From Candidula unifasciata (Eukaryota > Mollusca > Gastropoda > Stylommatophora > Geomitridae), in the NCBI GenBank assembly GCA_905116865.2, contig CAJHNH020008446.1, forward strand, positions 124,001 to 188,000: a stretch of DNA of 64,000 nt, in the 5' to 3' direction. Positions within the stretch are counted from its first letter, which is position 1. Every line of letters starts with the position of its first letter. This document shows positions 27,299-42,200 of this stretch, in pieces. A program made the position numbers and the translations under genes. Below the pieces are notes generated by a model. That model ran no database searches. It saw nothing but the letters and a program-made list of their open reading frames with translations, and was not told the DNA's origin.

Positions 27299-30200
27299 AA
27301 ATCTAAACATGAAAGGTCAGGGAAACACATAGAGCTTTTAAGTAATTAAAGAATAAGAAATTAAATATTTATTAATTAGCAACAACATTGCAGATTGTAG
27401 AAATATTTTTCCTTCTTTGTTTTTTGTTGTTGTTGTTGCTTGTAATCTTCCAGTTTTTTTCCTCCATAATTTGTTAGATAGATTTTGCAGCAACAGTTTT
27501 TAACATGATGAGGTAAGTCTCATGCCAACCTTCCTAGCTGTCCTGTTATGTCATGCATGGTAGATTACAGTGCAGCTGTTTTTTATTTCCAATATTAATG
27601 GTAGCAAATGCATTGAAGATAGATTAGATAACAAAGAAAGAGGGCTAAAGATAAGAAACAAATAAAGCTCAAATGAGCCAATACAACTGTTCAAAATATA
27701 AGCCTAGGCTTGCATTTTTGGCCATTGTCATCAGGAATGAAATCAGAATCTCAAAGGTTCTGTACCCGGTATAAGGTAGAGGCTCTATCAGAGGACCAAG
27801 CAGACGTGAATGCTGTCTCAGTCCAGTTGCTTATTTCACAGACTTAACTGGAGGTAAGACAACAGTCGTGTCATGATGTTGGGCATTGATTTAAGCAGGC
27901 AGTCACTAGATGTGAGGATAAGTCGTCTCCTTGTGGGATGAAATTTTTTGTTATTTTGAAGCCCCACTTCGGAGCTCTAAATATAGCCAGGCCATAAATA
28001 TGGCCTAACAGATAAACGGGCTTTCCGGGACCTCTTCATGAATGATCATCATCCGCATGGTGGCACTTTGTGTCACCAGGTGTTTATCGTTTGTGTATTG
28101 TCTTGGTGGGGTACAACTTACCTACCTACCTAGATGTGAGGGCTTCGCTAGAGAAAAAATACGACTAGTGAGCCAACACTGAACTAAGGTGATTAACCAT
28201 TACATTCTGGAAGAAAATTCTGAAGATATCTGAGCATTAATGATCTTGTCATTTATATAATAACAATATTCTGTTTTTGATAAAATTTTGATAAATAATT
28301 AGAGAAAGCCCTTTTGGCTGACTAACATGGGGAACATATTTCAAATGCAATAACGAAGAGAAGAAACAAACATTCTACAGCTAAATCAGGTTTATCTAAG
28401 TGATTCTAAAATGTAATATCCTTTTTATAATCTTAGAATGACAAGGCATGTAGCACTGGCACTTGACATATGCCCAGCTAGTTAACACATTGATGTGTAA
28501 TATGTAAAAGTCATTGAAACTTGACATTTGCCCAACCAGCTATGCATTGATTTGTGTTTTCTTGCAGCTTTGATGATGAAGGGTACGGTGCCATCAACAG
28601 CGACTACAAACTGCTCTTTGCAGGCTTCAGTATTGTGTTTTTATTCATCTTACTGTCCCTGGGCAAGTTCAACTTGATGGAGCAGAAGGTGGGTACCAGT
28701 CTTTGTGTCATGTTGTTTAGTCTGATGTTGTCATGGGACAAGTTAACTTGATAGAACAGAAGGTGAGTACCAGTCTTTGTGTCATGTTGTTTAGTCTGAT
28801 GTTGTCATGGGACAAGTTCAACTTGATAGAGCAGAAGGTGAGTACCAGTCTTTGTGTCAGGTTGTTTAGTCTGATGTTGTCATGGGACAAGTTCAGCATG
28901 ATGGAGCAGAAGGTGGGTACCAGTCTTTGTGTCAGGTTGTTTAGTCTGATGTTGTCATGGGACAAGTTCAGCATGATGGAGCAGAAAGTGGGTACCAGTC
29001 TTTGTGTCAGGTTGTTTAGCTGTTAATTTGTTTGAGCAGCAGATGTGTACTAGTGGTTGATTACTTTTATGTTCTGTCATGTTGTTCAGTTTAATGCTGT
29101 CCCTGATGCAGGCTGTTCAGAGTGTTAACTAGTATAGAAAACACTAGTGACACCAGTTGAGCTGGTAACCAGATTTTAAGAAAAGAATCATGATCATGCT
29201 ATTGACCCAACAGGCACATGATTCTAGGTCCATTTTTCTAGTTTAAAAAAAAAGCATTATTTTATGGAATTTTTTTTTAAATTAAACAGTATATTTGGCC
29301 TGTTACGAGTTAAAGTGGACAAAGAGTCACAAAGCAGGCACTGAAAAGGAAAACAAATGAATCAAAGAAGAAAAGATATCCACTCCAGGAGTTATTACAA
29401 ACATCATGAGAGCGGACAGCGGTATTGGACTGTATTTCATTGACAATATCCAAAGTATTGCATTGGATAAAATGGTATGAAGGATATTATTTATGTTTCA
29501 TTATTGTTATTTGTATAGAGCCGAGTTAAACAGTTACAGAATAATCTGTGTCCGCAGATCTACCTGTCTTTGGCTGGAATGGCTTGTGTAGGACTAGCAA
29601 TCTTGGCTGCTTATGGCTTGGCGACAGGCTTTGGTGTCATGTACAGTCCCATTCAGTCTATAATGCCATTCCTTCTGCTCGGTGAGTGTGTTACTTGTTG
29701 ACCTCTACTGGCACTTGCTTGTTTCTAATGACCGTTCATTTGAAACCCGTTCCAATGGCATTATAAGAGAAACATGATAGAAACATCAAGGGGTATGGCA
29801 AAATTAAACAAAGCATTAGTTTTCTGTGAATTAAATCCATGAGTTGGTCAGAAACAGTCAATGTAGTCATTCAGGCAATCATCCCATTGCTTCCATAGGT
29901 AGCGATTGCCATGTGGAAAAATAAAACGTTCGTTGCTTACTGAACCAATTATTTACTGCTCCTTTTTTTGGTGGTCGGTCAATATCCGTGGTACCCACTG
30001 TGAACACACCTTCCAGTATTGCAGTTTCTTATGACAACCTTTTGAACTATCCAGATTGACACATCAGATTCTTTTGCTAGCGAACAAATGCTTCAACAAC
30101 GGTTCACTTATATTAGTGGCGATGTTTTTTCTCCTGTTACATCAATATGCACTTGACCCAGCTATGGAAGATCTGTCATGAACTCACATTTGTTCCAAAA

Positions 30201-33200
30201 CTTTTCTGTCCGGTCTGTCACTTTTATCTTTCACACAAATTTGTTACTGTACAGTTCCTGATTTCTTTGATAAATATCCACTGGTCGACGTCCGTCAAAT
30301 GAAAGCGACAGAAGCACCACTCTTTGAGCTTCTTTGGATAGATTTTGGATTAACCAAGATGTTTTCTACACAGTCAAAAACAGAACCTGTGCATTGTGGG
30401 GCCGTAAGCACATGATGTTTTTTTTTCATTGCTTAGTACTTAGTACGTGATTGTGACATAGTCATGTCTAGCACACATAGTTACTGTGGTATGGCACAAA
30501 CAAATTTCAAATGAACATTCTTTATACTTTCTTCCTGTTGTCCTGCCTGGTCTTGCCTACTTTATTTTTCTTCCCTTCTTTCCCTCTTCCTCGACCACCT
30601 GCTCCCTTTCCTTACTTCCTTTGTTGCCTTTCCTTCCACCGTCCTTTCTTTCTTCCAACCTGCTTGAATTGCTTCACTCTCTCCTATTTTCTTTCTCTCA
30701 TACTTTTTTGTCCTACCTCTCTCTCTTCATTTTCATCTTTGATTCTGTAACATTCCTTTTCACTTTATAAAGATAAAATATTGTCTCATTTGTGCGACGC
30801 AGGCATTGGTGTAGATGACATGTTTGTAATCATTGAAAGCTGGAAGAACCTCACTCCAGAGGAAGAGAAACTAAGTGTACCCAGCAAACTGGCTGTGACG
30901 TTGAGTAAAGCTGGGGTTTCCATCACTGTGACCTCCCTGACTGATGTTGTTGCTTTTGGAATAGGTGCCACTACAGTGAGTACTTTCTTTGATCCTGGAG
31001 GTACTTTTGTGAAGTTGTGGACTTCTTTTGTGAGTTTTTGAGCACATTTGTGAAATTTCTGAGGGTAGTGTTTATGTGAAGTTGGTGAGTACTTTTTATG
31101 AATTTGATGAGTGCTTTTGTAAAGTCAATGAGTGCTTTTGTAAAGTCAATGAGTGCTTTTGTAAAGTCAATGAGTACTTTTGTAAAGTTTTCTGAAGAGA
31201 AAATTAAATCAGTGAAAATTTATTAATGATTTAAAAACCATACTGAGGGGAAAATTGAAGGCAAGAGAGCAAGAGGAGACAGGGATACAAGTGGGAGGAC
31301 AACAACAAGAGATGGATGAACCCCAGTCTGTGAGTACAGTCAAGATGAGGAACAGAGTGCTGGAGGTCTATTGTAATCAACCTTTATTGTGGAGATGGCA
31401 CCTGATTGACTGATTTATGAATTCGATGAGTTCATTTATGGATTTGATTTGCAATTTTGTGAGAGTAATAAGTCTGCTGAGTACTTCTGTATAACTTTTG
31501 TTGCTAAATAAGCCAGAACCCACATTATTTCAGCTAAGAAACCCAGTAAGACCATCTAGGTCTTATACTGATGAAGAGAAACTCCGAACTGCACCTCCAA
31601 GTAGGGAAGGACAGGCAACACACATCTCTGTGGGAGATGCAGCTCTGGAGTCTGAACATCTACATGGATGTATGGACAAATCTGCAGCTGAGCAGAAAAG
31701 GACTGGCTTGTCCTAACAGTCAGAAATCTTCAGCTGGGCAGAGTTGTTGTTTTTAATCCAGCAAGGCATGAGCTTTACCCCTCTGGCCCAATGCCATGTA
31801 GTGGAATGTGCATGTTTTCACAAGCTGTTCTTTTCCTCCGTACAAGGTGTTCCACTTGTCTGGTCTTGGAGGGAGTAGCATTCTTCTAGTCTCGCTAAGT
31901 TTTGGGCACTCAAAGAGATGGTGTTCAACAGTTTTGTAGGGGTACTTACATAGCTGGCACTCTGGGGAGTGTTGTGGTTGTATTCTGTTTAGGTGTCCAT
32001 TGAGTGGAGTATGTTGTGTTTTAAGTCTGAAGATGGTGGCCTGGTCCCTTCTTGTTAGATGGTTAATGCTGTCATTAGGATCAGGGCCAGCCATGCGTCT
32101 ATAAACTTCTCTTCCAGTGTCTCATATGGCCCATCTGTTCAACCAAGTCTCTTTGTTTATAGCTCTTATAAGTGTTTTTGCTGTCTGCAGGGTTGTCACT
32201 GTAGGTGGTTGTTCTTATGTTGCTCCTTTCTCTGCCAATCTGTCAGCTCTGTCATTACCTGGTGTGCCGGAGTTGCCTGGAATCCACTGCATCACTATTC
32301 TGATGTTGTATGAAGTAATGAGCTGATCAGCATCCAGGATTATCTTGGCTATGTCAGTTCTGCAGCATTCACTGCCCTCCAGAGCTTGAAGGGCAGACAT
32401 TGAATCTGTGAAGATGACAATATTTTGGGCCTTTGAAGGGTAAACATCCATTACAGTCTTTAGGTGGTATACTGCTGTTTCCAGCTAGGCAGAGTAGGCC
32501 TGGCTTGTCCTGACAGACAGAAATCTTCAGCTGAGCAAAGTAGAAGGCAAAGGGAAAATGCCACAGAAAGTTTTAGTTTTAGGAATCGGAAGATCAAGAG
32601 TCAGAGAATGATGTTAATGTTTGCTGAAGACATATTTGTCTGAAGAGAACACTAGTGCTAATGCTGTGAATGCCTTGTATAACCAAGAGTTAATATACTC
32701 AGCAGAGTTGATCCAGAACACAAGTGACTGAAATATGTGAGGAGACATAAACGACTGTGCCGTCCAGTATGGAATGAGTTACTGGGATGCATGGGTGCTG
32801 AATCACATGAGGTGGTACATGTACCAGCACCAGGGGTCCTACTGTTACAGACCAATCTTCACCTCTTCATGGTCATCCTAGACGCAGGTTCCCAGCCGGA
32901 GGACTGACCAGTGTCGACATGTTTGATGTTCCCTTCAAAGTCAGATGGTATCTGCTTTAAGAGGCAAGTAACCAACAGTCTGCACACAAATAAACCAGAT
33001 CTGTAAAATGGATATGCACGCAACACTCAAGTCCTGGAACAAAACCATAAGTCCAGAAGTTGATGAACAACAAGGACTTGTCCACCAGAGTTTAAAGGTG
33101 GTGAACATGAAGGGGAAAAAAGCAGAAGTATGAGGTGATGAATAGAGGGGATTAATCTAGTAACTGGCAGCTGTGTTGGATCAAAAGAGATAAAACTACA

Positions 33201-36200
33201 CCTGTGTTTGTGTCCATAACATATACCTTTTATATCATAAAACTACACCTGTGTTTGTGTCCATAACATATACCTTTTATCTCATAAAACTACACCTGTG
33301 TTTGTGTCCATAACATATACCTTTTATCTCCATCAACAGACAATCCCTGCCCTGAGTTCATTTTGCATCTACGCCACCCTGGGTATCTTCGTTCTGTATG
33401 TTCTGGTTTCAACCGTGTTTGCTGGGGTGCTTGCCCTTGATGAACGACGAAGACAAGCCCACAGAGATGCCTGCCTGTGTTGTTACAGACACAGTGATAA
33501 CTACACACCCAACAGGTGCGGCAGTGGGAAATCGTTTCTGCAGACAGTTTTTGGCAGCTTATATGGGCCTTTCCTAACGAAGCTGCCAGTGAAGGTGAGA
33601 CTTGTTCTGTGTTTGGCTGGTTATAGAATACAACGTCTCCTTGTCTTATGGCCTGTGTGACTTAAACCATCTGAACTGATGACCAACTAAAATAAATAAG
33701 TAAATAAAAATAGTAAATGAAGAAAGATTACATTAATAGGGTCAAAAAGTTCCCGGAACTGATGCCTAGAATGTATATAGATGTCTGAATACACTAACTA
33801 TGCATACTTTGATTAGATTTTTATGTTCTATGTACGAGAGGTGGTAATAAAGTAATACTTTCTATTTTTAATGTATGTAAATATTGTATGGGCTAAAACG
33901 ATGGCATGGAGGGATATCATCAAGAGAGCTGTTCCAGTCCACCAGGGATCGTGATCTGTGGAGACCCATGAGGGCCTACACCAGTTGGCAGGGCACATGA
34001 TGATGATGAAATATTGTATCGGTGTCCAATTTGTAAATTTAGCGGATTCTGGAGAGGTGGTAAAAAAGTAATACTTTCTATTTTTAATGTATGTAAATAT
34101 TGTATGGGCTAAAACGATGGCATGGAGGGATATCATCAAGAGAGCTGTTCCAGTTAACCAGGGATCGTGATCTGTGGAGACCCATGAGGGCCTACACCAG
34201 TTGGCAGGGCACATGATGATGATGAAATATTGTATCGGTGTCCAATTTGTAAATTTAGCGCATTCTGCAAACACTTTTCTGCACAGTGTGACATTACCCA
34301 CCTGTTTCAGCAACAGGTGGCATCACAGTAACAGCTTAAAAATGGCTTCCAAAGACATTTGGATAAAACAAAATAATGTCATAGAATTTCTCAGTATTGA
34401 AGATGAGATCCCAATTCACATCCAGGAATGTTTGTAGAATGTTTGTAGAATGTAGAATGTTTGTAGAATGTAGAATGTTTGTAGAATGTTTGTAGAATGT
34501 TTGTAGAATGTTTGTAGAATGTTTGTAGAATGTTTGTAGAATGTTTGTAGAATGTTTGTAGAATGTTTTCATGTTGCTGCTAAAGAGGGGCGGGGGCTGA
34601 CCAGCAGCACAAAGGTGAACACTGGTTAGGAGTGACACCCTGGCAAGGAAAGTATGTGAGGTGGGAAATCTGGCGAGATTTCAGGCAGACCATAGTGGGG
34701 CCGACATTCCCTAAAGAACCTGCTACATGATGATGATATTAATGACAGATACCATCAGTAATTATTGAATGTTGTTTCTTGTTTGTTTTTGCAGATCATA
34801 GTCATTGCAGTGACATTTTCTTTAGCAGCTTTGGGATGTTGGAGGTTTGTTCAGATGAAGCAGGATTTTGATCTGATAAACTACATACCAAGGACCTCAT
34901 ATGCTTATACGTATGCACGTACAAAACAGTCTTACTTTAATAGAGATGGAGTAGATGCCACCATTTACTGTAGTGAGTAAATTTACTGTCATTAATATAG
35001 TATACATGAAACATAGGAACATGGAACATAGGGCTTCAACAGTTATCTTTTGATAACATGTTAACTCTTTCAGTTCGAGACAGATGTTGCTTCAACACTT
35101 TCTAACTCAGAGGTTTTGTACTTTAGAGCAACAGTTTTCAAGTCTTATTGAACTATCTCAACAGTTTTTATACTTTAGAGCAACAGTAAATTTACTGTCA
35201 TTAATATAGTATACATAAAACATAGGAACATGGAACATAGGGCTTCAACAGTTATCTTTTGATAACATGTTAACTCTTTCAGTTCGAGCCAGTTGTTGCT
35301 TCAACACTTTCTAACTCAGAGGTTTTGTACTTTAGAGCAACAGTTTTCAAGTCTTATTGAACTATCTCAACAGTTTTTATACTTTAGAGCAACAGTCTTC
35401 AAGTCTCAGTGAACTATCTCACAATTTTTATAGTTTAGAGCAACAGTCTTCAAGTCTCAGTGAACTATCTCACAATTTTTATACTTTAGAGCAACAGTCT
35501 TCAAGTCTCAGTGAACTATCTCACAATTTTTATACTTTAGAGCAACAGTCTTCAAGTCTCAGTGAACTATCTCACAGTTTTTATACTTTAGAGCAACAGT
35601 CTTCAAGTCTCAGTGAACTATCTCACAGTTTTTATAGTTTAGAGCAACAGTCTTCAAGTCTCAGTGAACTATCTCATAGTTTTTATACTTTAGAGCAACA
35701 GTCTTAGATATATATTTATGTATAGAGAGAGAGAGAGAGAAAAAGACTGACATTACATAAACTGTAGTATCACCTTCACCACACACAGTTTATGCAGTGA
35801 CACTGCTAGTTTGGAACTGTTGCCACTGACTGACTGACCTCTCCTCTCTCCTGGCTACCATCTGAAGGTTTGACACCCTTGCTAGTCCAGTGTGGGTGGG
35901 TAGGATATTTGGGCATATGATGCTAGACTTGTGTAGACCAATCGGCACCCAGTGGGAGATGTGGTCAGCATCACACCAGCCACCTTTACTTCCCTGGACT
36001 TCCTGGTATCCATTTTAGACCACGCCAACCTGGGAGCCAAAGTGAGTTTTGACCCAAAAAATTTGACTTGATACATATTGCCACCCAAGAACTTCCTCAA
36101 ATTTGTTACTGCCACTCCCAGGATGCATATTAGAGCCACTTAATGTTACCAGTTTGTCTGTTAGCATGTGTGTGTTATTTTTGGAGAAAGTTTCCATTAA

Positions 36201-39200
36201 AATTCTTGATTTAATTATAGGTAGTTTGAATTACTTCGAAGAGAGGGACCACTTGAAAGAAATGCATTCCAGAATCTCACAGAGCCACTTTGTCCAAAAG
36301 GGAACTATCAATTCTTGGTTTACAACTTTTACAGCCATAGCCCAGCAGTCAGGTTTGGCATTTTTGTAATACTTGTACCTGGCATAGTTTATATTATATT
36401 TCCTAATCTATACAATATTTTTTTTTGCCATGGAAGATCAGTTAATCAAAGTTCCAACTTCTGAGCACATGAGTCTCCCCATGGCTGCTCCGTTCTTGTG
36501 CCAATGAAAACCACTCAGAATATCCATCGCTGTCCTTTGTGAAAAACTTTGAAAACGTCTGGGCTGTATGCTTCAGTACTTCAAACTGCAGTCTGTAGTG
36601 TACCCATTGTATGGGCAGCAGTGTGGGGGCGTACTGTTCCATGTAGACTAGGATAAGTAAAGTAAAGTAAAGTTCCCTTTTCATGCCTTTCGGCGCATCG
36701 GGCATATGGGCAGAGCGTCCCATATTTTTACAGACCATCAGCACTCTGTGGGTAATGTGGTCAGCATTACGCCGGCTGTCTTTACTCTTCCAGGACAGCC
36801 CATCCTGGTACCCATTTTAGGCTGGGTCGACCTGCGACGTCCCCATACCACGACAAAAATCCACGCAGCCTGCAGTGGGTTTCGATAGCGATATGCTGGC
36901 TTACGAGTCGGACTCGCAACGCCTTGGCCACTGACGCCGCAGACTAGAATACAGTTGAGTAAAGTAAATAAAGGACCCTTTTCCATGCCTTTAGGCGAAT
37001 AGGGCATATAGGGCTAGACCTATATTTTTATAGATTAACTGGCACAAGATGGGTGATGTGGTGAGTATAACGACAGCCACCTTTACTTCCCAGGACTGCA
37101 CCTGGTACCCACTCAAGGCTGGGTCGACCTGGGAGCCAAGGCCATTTTTGAAAATAGTCCGGCTCCGCCAGGAGTGAACCCATGACCTTCCGATCCAGGG
37201 CGAGCATCTAGCCTCTCAGCCACGGCGACTCCCCTAGGATACAGTTGCCTTTACTTAATGACTTCCCCTCGTGAATAAAGGGCCCATTGTACGTCAGTGA
37301 CACATCAGACATATGGTGCTCTAATATATGGGGCTCAGCATATTTTGATGATCAGCTGGCACTTGATGAGTATTTGCATCAACACACAAAGCAAAGCAAA
37401 AGAACAAGAACTGTGGAAAAGTAAGTATTTATTTTTTTGGTTCACTCCAGTGTTGCACCGGGTATATGGTGCTCGACTCATGTTTAAATAGACTAGTCGG
37501 CACTCTGTGGGTCATATGGTCTGCATTGTGCCATCTGCCTTTACATACCAGGACATTACCTGGTGACACCTTTAAAGTCAGGGGGCATCTGCCGGAGAGG
37601 CATGGAAGTAACAGTCAGCATACAAATAAGCCAGATCTGTAAAACAGCTGTGCACACAAAACTCTGGTCCCAGAACAAAACCAAAGTCCAGAAGTGGACA
37701 AACAACCAGGACTTCGTACTGCAGCTTGTAGCTGGTGAATGAAGAGAAGAAAAAGAAGAAGATTACCTGGTACCCATTTTAGGCTGGTTCGATCTGTCAA
37801 TTCTGAAGAAATTACAGATTTGAACCCGAGACCTTGGACTGGCAGGTGAATATCTAGTGACTACGATACAGCAGTTCCAACCTTGACCTACTCTTGACTT
37901 CTATATGTTTTTTGAAGTAGTCGCATCTCATCACAGGCTGGAATATAACTTCAGAGACACAGTTTTACAGCAGGCTCTACAGTTTTCTACAGACTCCCAC
38001 AGGGCAGAGATTTGCTTCCTTCATCAAGCTCAACTCTACCAGCGAGCCTGTCTCCATGCTGGTTAGTATCTTCTGTTGCTTCTGTTTTGTAATCACGGGC
38101 ATAACTGCACTTCAGATGGACCTACAACACTTAGTCTCTCTCATAATATGATGACATAGTTGCCAGTTTGTACAGTTTAGTTATTGTTGTTACCTTTTCA
38201 TTTTTCCAGGCGTTAATGTTATAATGTGTTACAGGACGACATGTGATTTACAGCCCATGGCAACGGGCACTCACAGAAGTACAAAAACCTGGTGCTTCTG
38301 TTTTGTGCCATGGCTATGCAAATGTCCCTCTTCTGGCTTGCTTACGAAAAGGAGGCTCGCTAGCAGCATTGCTTTAGGGTTTTCCTGCATAACCTTTTAG
38401 AATGACTGGTAACAAGCTTAGCTGCTAAAGCTATCACTTAGGTGAGGGTTTCCTTGTGGAAAATGGCTTAATTTTTAGAAATTAGAACATCAGAATTTAC
38501 CGTTAGTTGCAGTGGTAACTGGTAACCGGGCCACGGGGTGGTGTTATGAAAGAGAACTTTCACAACTTCATGTCATATGGGAGTGAAATGTCAAAACTTT
38601 ATGAAATATGAAAGTGAACTGTCACAACTTCATGCATTATGGAAATGAATTGCTACAACTTCATGCGATATGGGAGTGGTCTGTTACAAATTCATGTGAT
38701 ATGAGAGGGAACAATCACAACTTCTTGTGATATGAAAGTGAACTTGACAACTTCATGCAATATGGGAGTGGACTGTCACAATTTCATGTGTAATATGAGT
38801 GAACTGTCACAACTTCATGCGATATGGGAGTGAACTGTAACAAATTCATGTGATTTGAAAGTGAACTGTCACAACTTCATGTGATATAAGAGTAAACTGT
38901 CACAACTTCACTGTTTTGGAAGTTCACTATCATGTCTCCATAGGGATGTAGATTAAAAGTCACCTGTCATTGTTTCCTTCAGGCTTCTTACATCAACCTA
39001 AGACACACCCGTCAGCCATGTCTCATTGTTTCCTCCAGGCTTCTTACATCAACCTAAGACACACCCGTCAGCCATGTCTCATTGTTTCCTCCAGGCTTCT
39101 TACATCAACCTAAGACACACTCGCCAGCCATGTCTCATTGTTTCCTCCAGGCTTCTTACATCAACCTAAGACACACCCGCCAGCCATGTCTCATTGTTTC

Positions 39201-42200
39201 CTCCAGGCTTCTTACATCAACCTAAGACACACCCGTCAGCCATGTCTCATTGTTTCCTCTAGGCTTCTTACATCAACCTAAGACACACCCGTCAGCCATG
39301 TCTCATTGTTTCCTCCAGGCTTCTTACATCAACCTAAGACACACCCGCCAGCCATGTCTCATTGTTTCCTCCAGGCTTCTTACATCAACCTAAGACACAC
39401 CCGTCAGCCATGTCTCATTGTTTCCTCCAGGCTTCTTACATCAACCTAAGACACACCCGTCAGCCATGTCTCATTGTTTCCTCCAGGCTTCTTACATCAA
39501 CCTAAGACACACTCGCCAGCCATGTCTCATTGTTTCCTCCAGGCTTCTTACATCAACCTAAGACACACCCGCCAGCCATGTCTCATTGTTTCCTCCAGGC
39601 TTCTTACATCAACCTAAGACACACCCGTCAGCCATGTCTCATTGTTTCCTCTAGGCTTCTTACATCAACCTAAGACACACCCGTCAGCCATGTCTCATTG
39701 TTTCCTCCAGGCTTCTTACATCAACCTAAGACACACCCGTCAGGCATGTCTCATTGTTTCCTCCAGGCTTCTTACATCAACCTAAGACACACCCGCCAGC
39801 CATGTCTCATTGTTTCCTCCAGGCTTCTTACATCAACCTAAGACACACTCGCCAGCCAGACTCTGCACACGACGTCATGTCTATGGACAATATACGGGAC
39901 ATCATAGACACCTCCGGGTTGCCAAAGTTTGGAGGCAAGGACATGCCAGAGTATATGTGCTTTGCTTATTCTAGGGACTACATGACTTTTGAGACAAACA
40001 AGGTGAAGTGCTTGTATTATGCCAGAGCTAGGGTGAATGTATTGTTTTGCTTTCATGTGTGATTGTGTATGCAGTGTATTTAAATATGAGAATATGAATT
40101 TCAATAACTGAGTTAGCACAGTAATTAGCAAGCTTTTATGTTGGTCTGGTGATTGTAAATTTGGACTCATTCTTCCTCCTTCCACCGCTTCCTCTCTTTA
40201 TATTGAGGATTAAAACAAAAAGAGGTCTCTGCTGTCAGTTTCATAAAGTATAGAGCAGTATTGAGTCATAAATCCTGACAGCCTTTTAACATTTGTTTTA
40301 CATGTAAATTTTAATAGATGAAGAGGGGAGGAAGAAGAAGAAGAAGAAAAAGGAAGAAGAAGAGAAAGCACAAGGAGTAGGAGGTTGTGGATAATTTCTG
40401 TATTTTAGAAGTATCTGGAAGTAGTTTGAATGACTCCTATTAGTTGAGATTATTTTGACATTTCATCAAGACAAGTTGTTTAACTAATATTCGCCAGAGA
40501 GTTTCTGTGACTTCTATAAAAGAATATATATTTTTAAAAATTGACAACAGGTTCTGCAGGTGGAATTATATCGTAACTTGGGAATGTCCGCAGCTGCCGT
40601 GTTCCTGGTCACGCTGATCTTGATAGCCAACTTGTGGACAAGCCTGCTGGTTTTTGTCTGTGTTATATTTACAATAGTAAGTCTACGCCATCGGCATCTG
40701 TTGTGTTTGGTTATAGTTTGAGATGTCAAACCAATAAACTGCTCTTTTATGTCAGTGGAGTTTCATGTCCCTGCCCCTTTCCATTTTAGAAGGAAAAAGT
40801 TGACCACATTCAACTGGCTGCCAGAAGCATTTGGTTATATTTGTGGCCTGGTTTATTTGTGCCAAGTGTATTGGCTAAGATTGGGGTATGTGTGCAAGTT
40901 TTGATGACTTCATTTTGGGTAGTGAATTATGTAGTTTATTCTTCTGTCTTCTCCTCTTCTTCTTCACACTTCCTCTTTTACCACTTCAGGTGTCAAGGGA
41001 GATATAAGGTCCTGCTTCTTGCTCTCCACGTGCCTCCACCTTAGACGCATCGTGCTGTTATAAAATGTCTCTGATTTTTATCTTTCCATCTTGTTCTTGG
41101 TCTACATCAAGCTTGTTTCCCATCTCCTCTTTTGATGTATGCCTTGTATTGTATGGTGTCACAAGGCACTCTCTCTAAGTGGGTATACCATCTTATTTGC
41201 TTCTTATTCCTCTATATTGGTGTGGATTTTTGGTAGTGAATACAAACAAGGAGGGGCAATCAATTGGAGGCAGCAAAGATGTGTGTGTGTGGTTTTTTTT
41301 CTTCAAAACTTGCATCCCTGTGTGCCAACCACTCTTGTAAGAACAAACAGTAAAGATGAAAAATACCATAGACAGATAAGAAAACATGCACCAAAACTGA
41401 GAAAAGCTGAGAAACAGCCGTTTAGAAAGCAGCGGCAAACTACTACGTGTAAAATTACCTAGTAAAATCACAAAAAAACAAATGTAGGGAGTTGATTTGC
41501 AGTATCCTGTAATGGGTACAGAACTTACTGGGGTTTTTAGCAGTGATCCTTGATTTGGTCCTAGGTTGATGTGGGCGGAGCCCTGGAGATGTGGGGTGTC
41601 ACCATAGACACAGCCAGCAGCATCCTGCTGACCCTGTCTGTTGGCCTGGCAGTCGACTACTCCGCTCATGTGGGCCACACTTTCATGACAGTCAGTGGAT
41701 CTAAAAACGGTCGGTATGATAATGCTTGTGTTAGGTTGTCGACCCCTTGGATAGGCGTTATTGTTTTGTACCATTCTTTGTTGTGCCTCTTCAGTTAGTA
41801 GGTGTGGCTCATTAGTGGGTGTGGCTCATTAGTGGGTGTGGCTCATTAGTGGGTGTGACTCATTAGTGGGTGTGGTTCATTAGTGGGTGTGGTTCATTAG
41901 TGGGTGTGGCTCATTAGTGGGTGTGGCTCATTAGTGGGTGTGGCTCATTAGTGGGTGTGGCTCATTAGTGGGTGTGACTCATTAGTGGGTGAAACTCATT
42001 AGTGGGTGTGACTCATTAGTGGGTGTGGCTCATTAGTGGGTGTGGCTCATTAGTGGGTGGGGCTCATTAGTGGGTGAGGCTCATTAGTGGGTGGGGCTCA
42101 TTAGTGGGTGTGGCTCATTAGTGGGTGTGGCTCATTAGTGGGTGTGGCTCATTAGTGGGTATGGCTCATTAGTGGGTGTGGCTCATTAGTGGGTGTGGGT

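Noticed and set aside
35357..35707. 116-codon open frame of a 17-residue SSSLSELSH repeat
   Set aside because: 51-bp tandem repeat in the intron after exon 11; no splice sites or homologous domain.
41710..41722. Alternative exon 15 donor GTATGA at about 41,714-41,717
   Set aside because: Joining it to exon 16 gives CGA then TAG. The GTCGGT donor at 41,710 restores the family sequence KNDRVIVTL.
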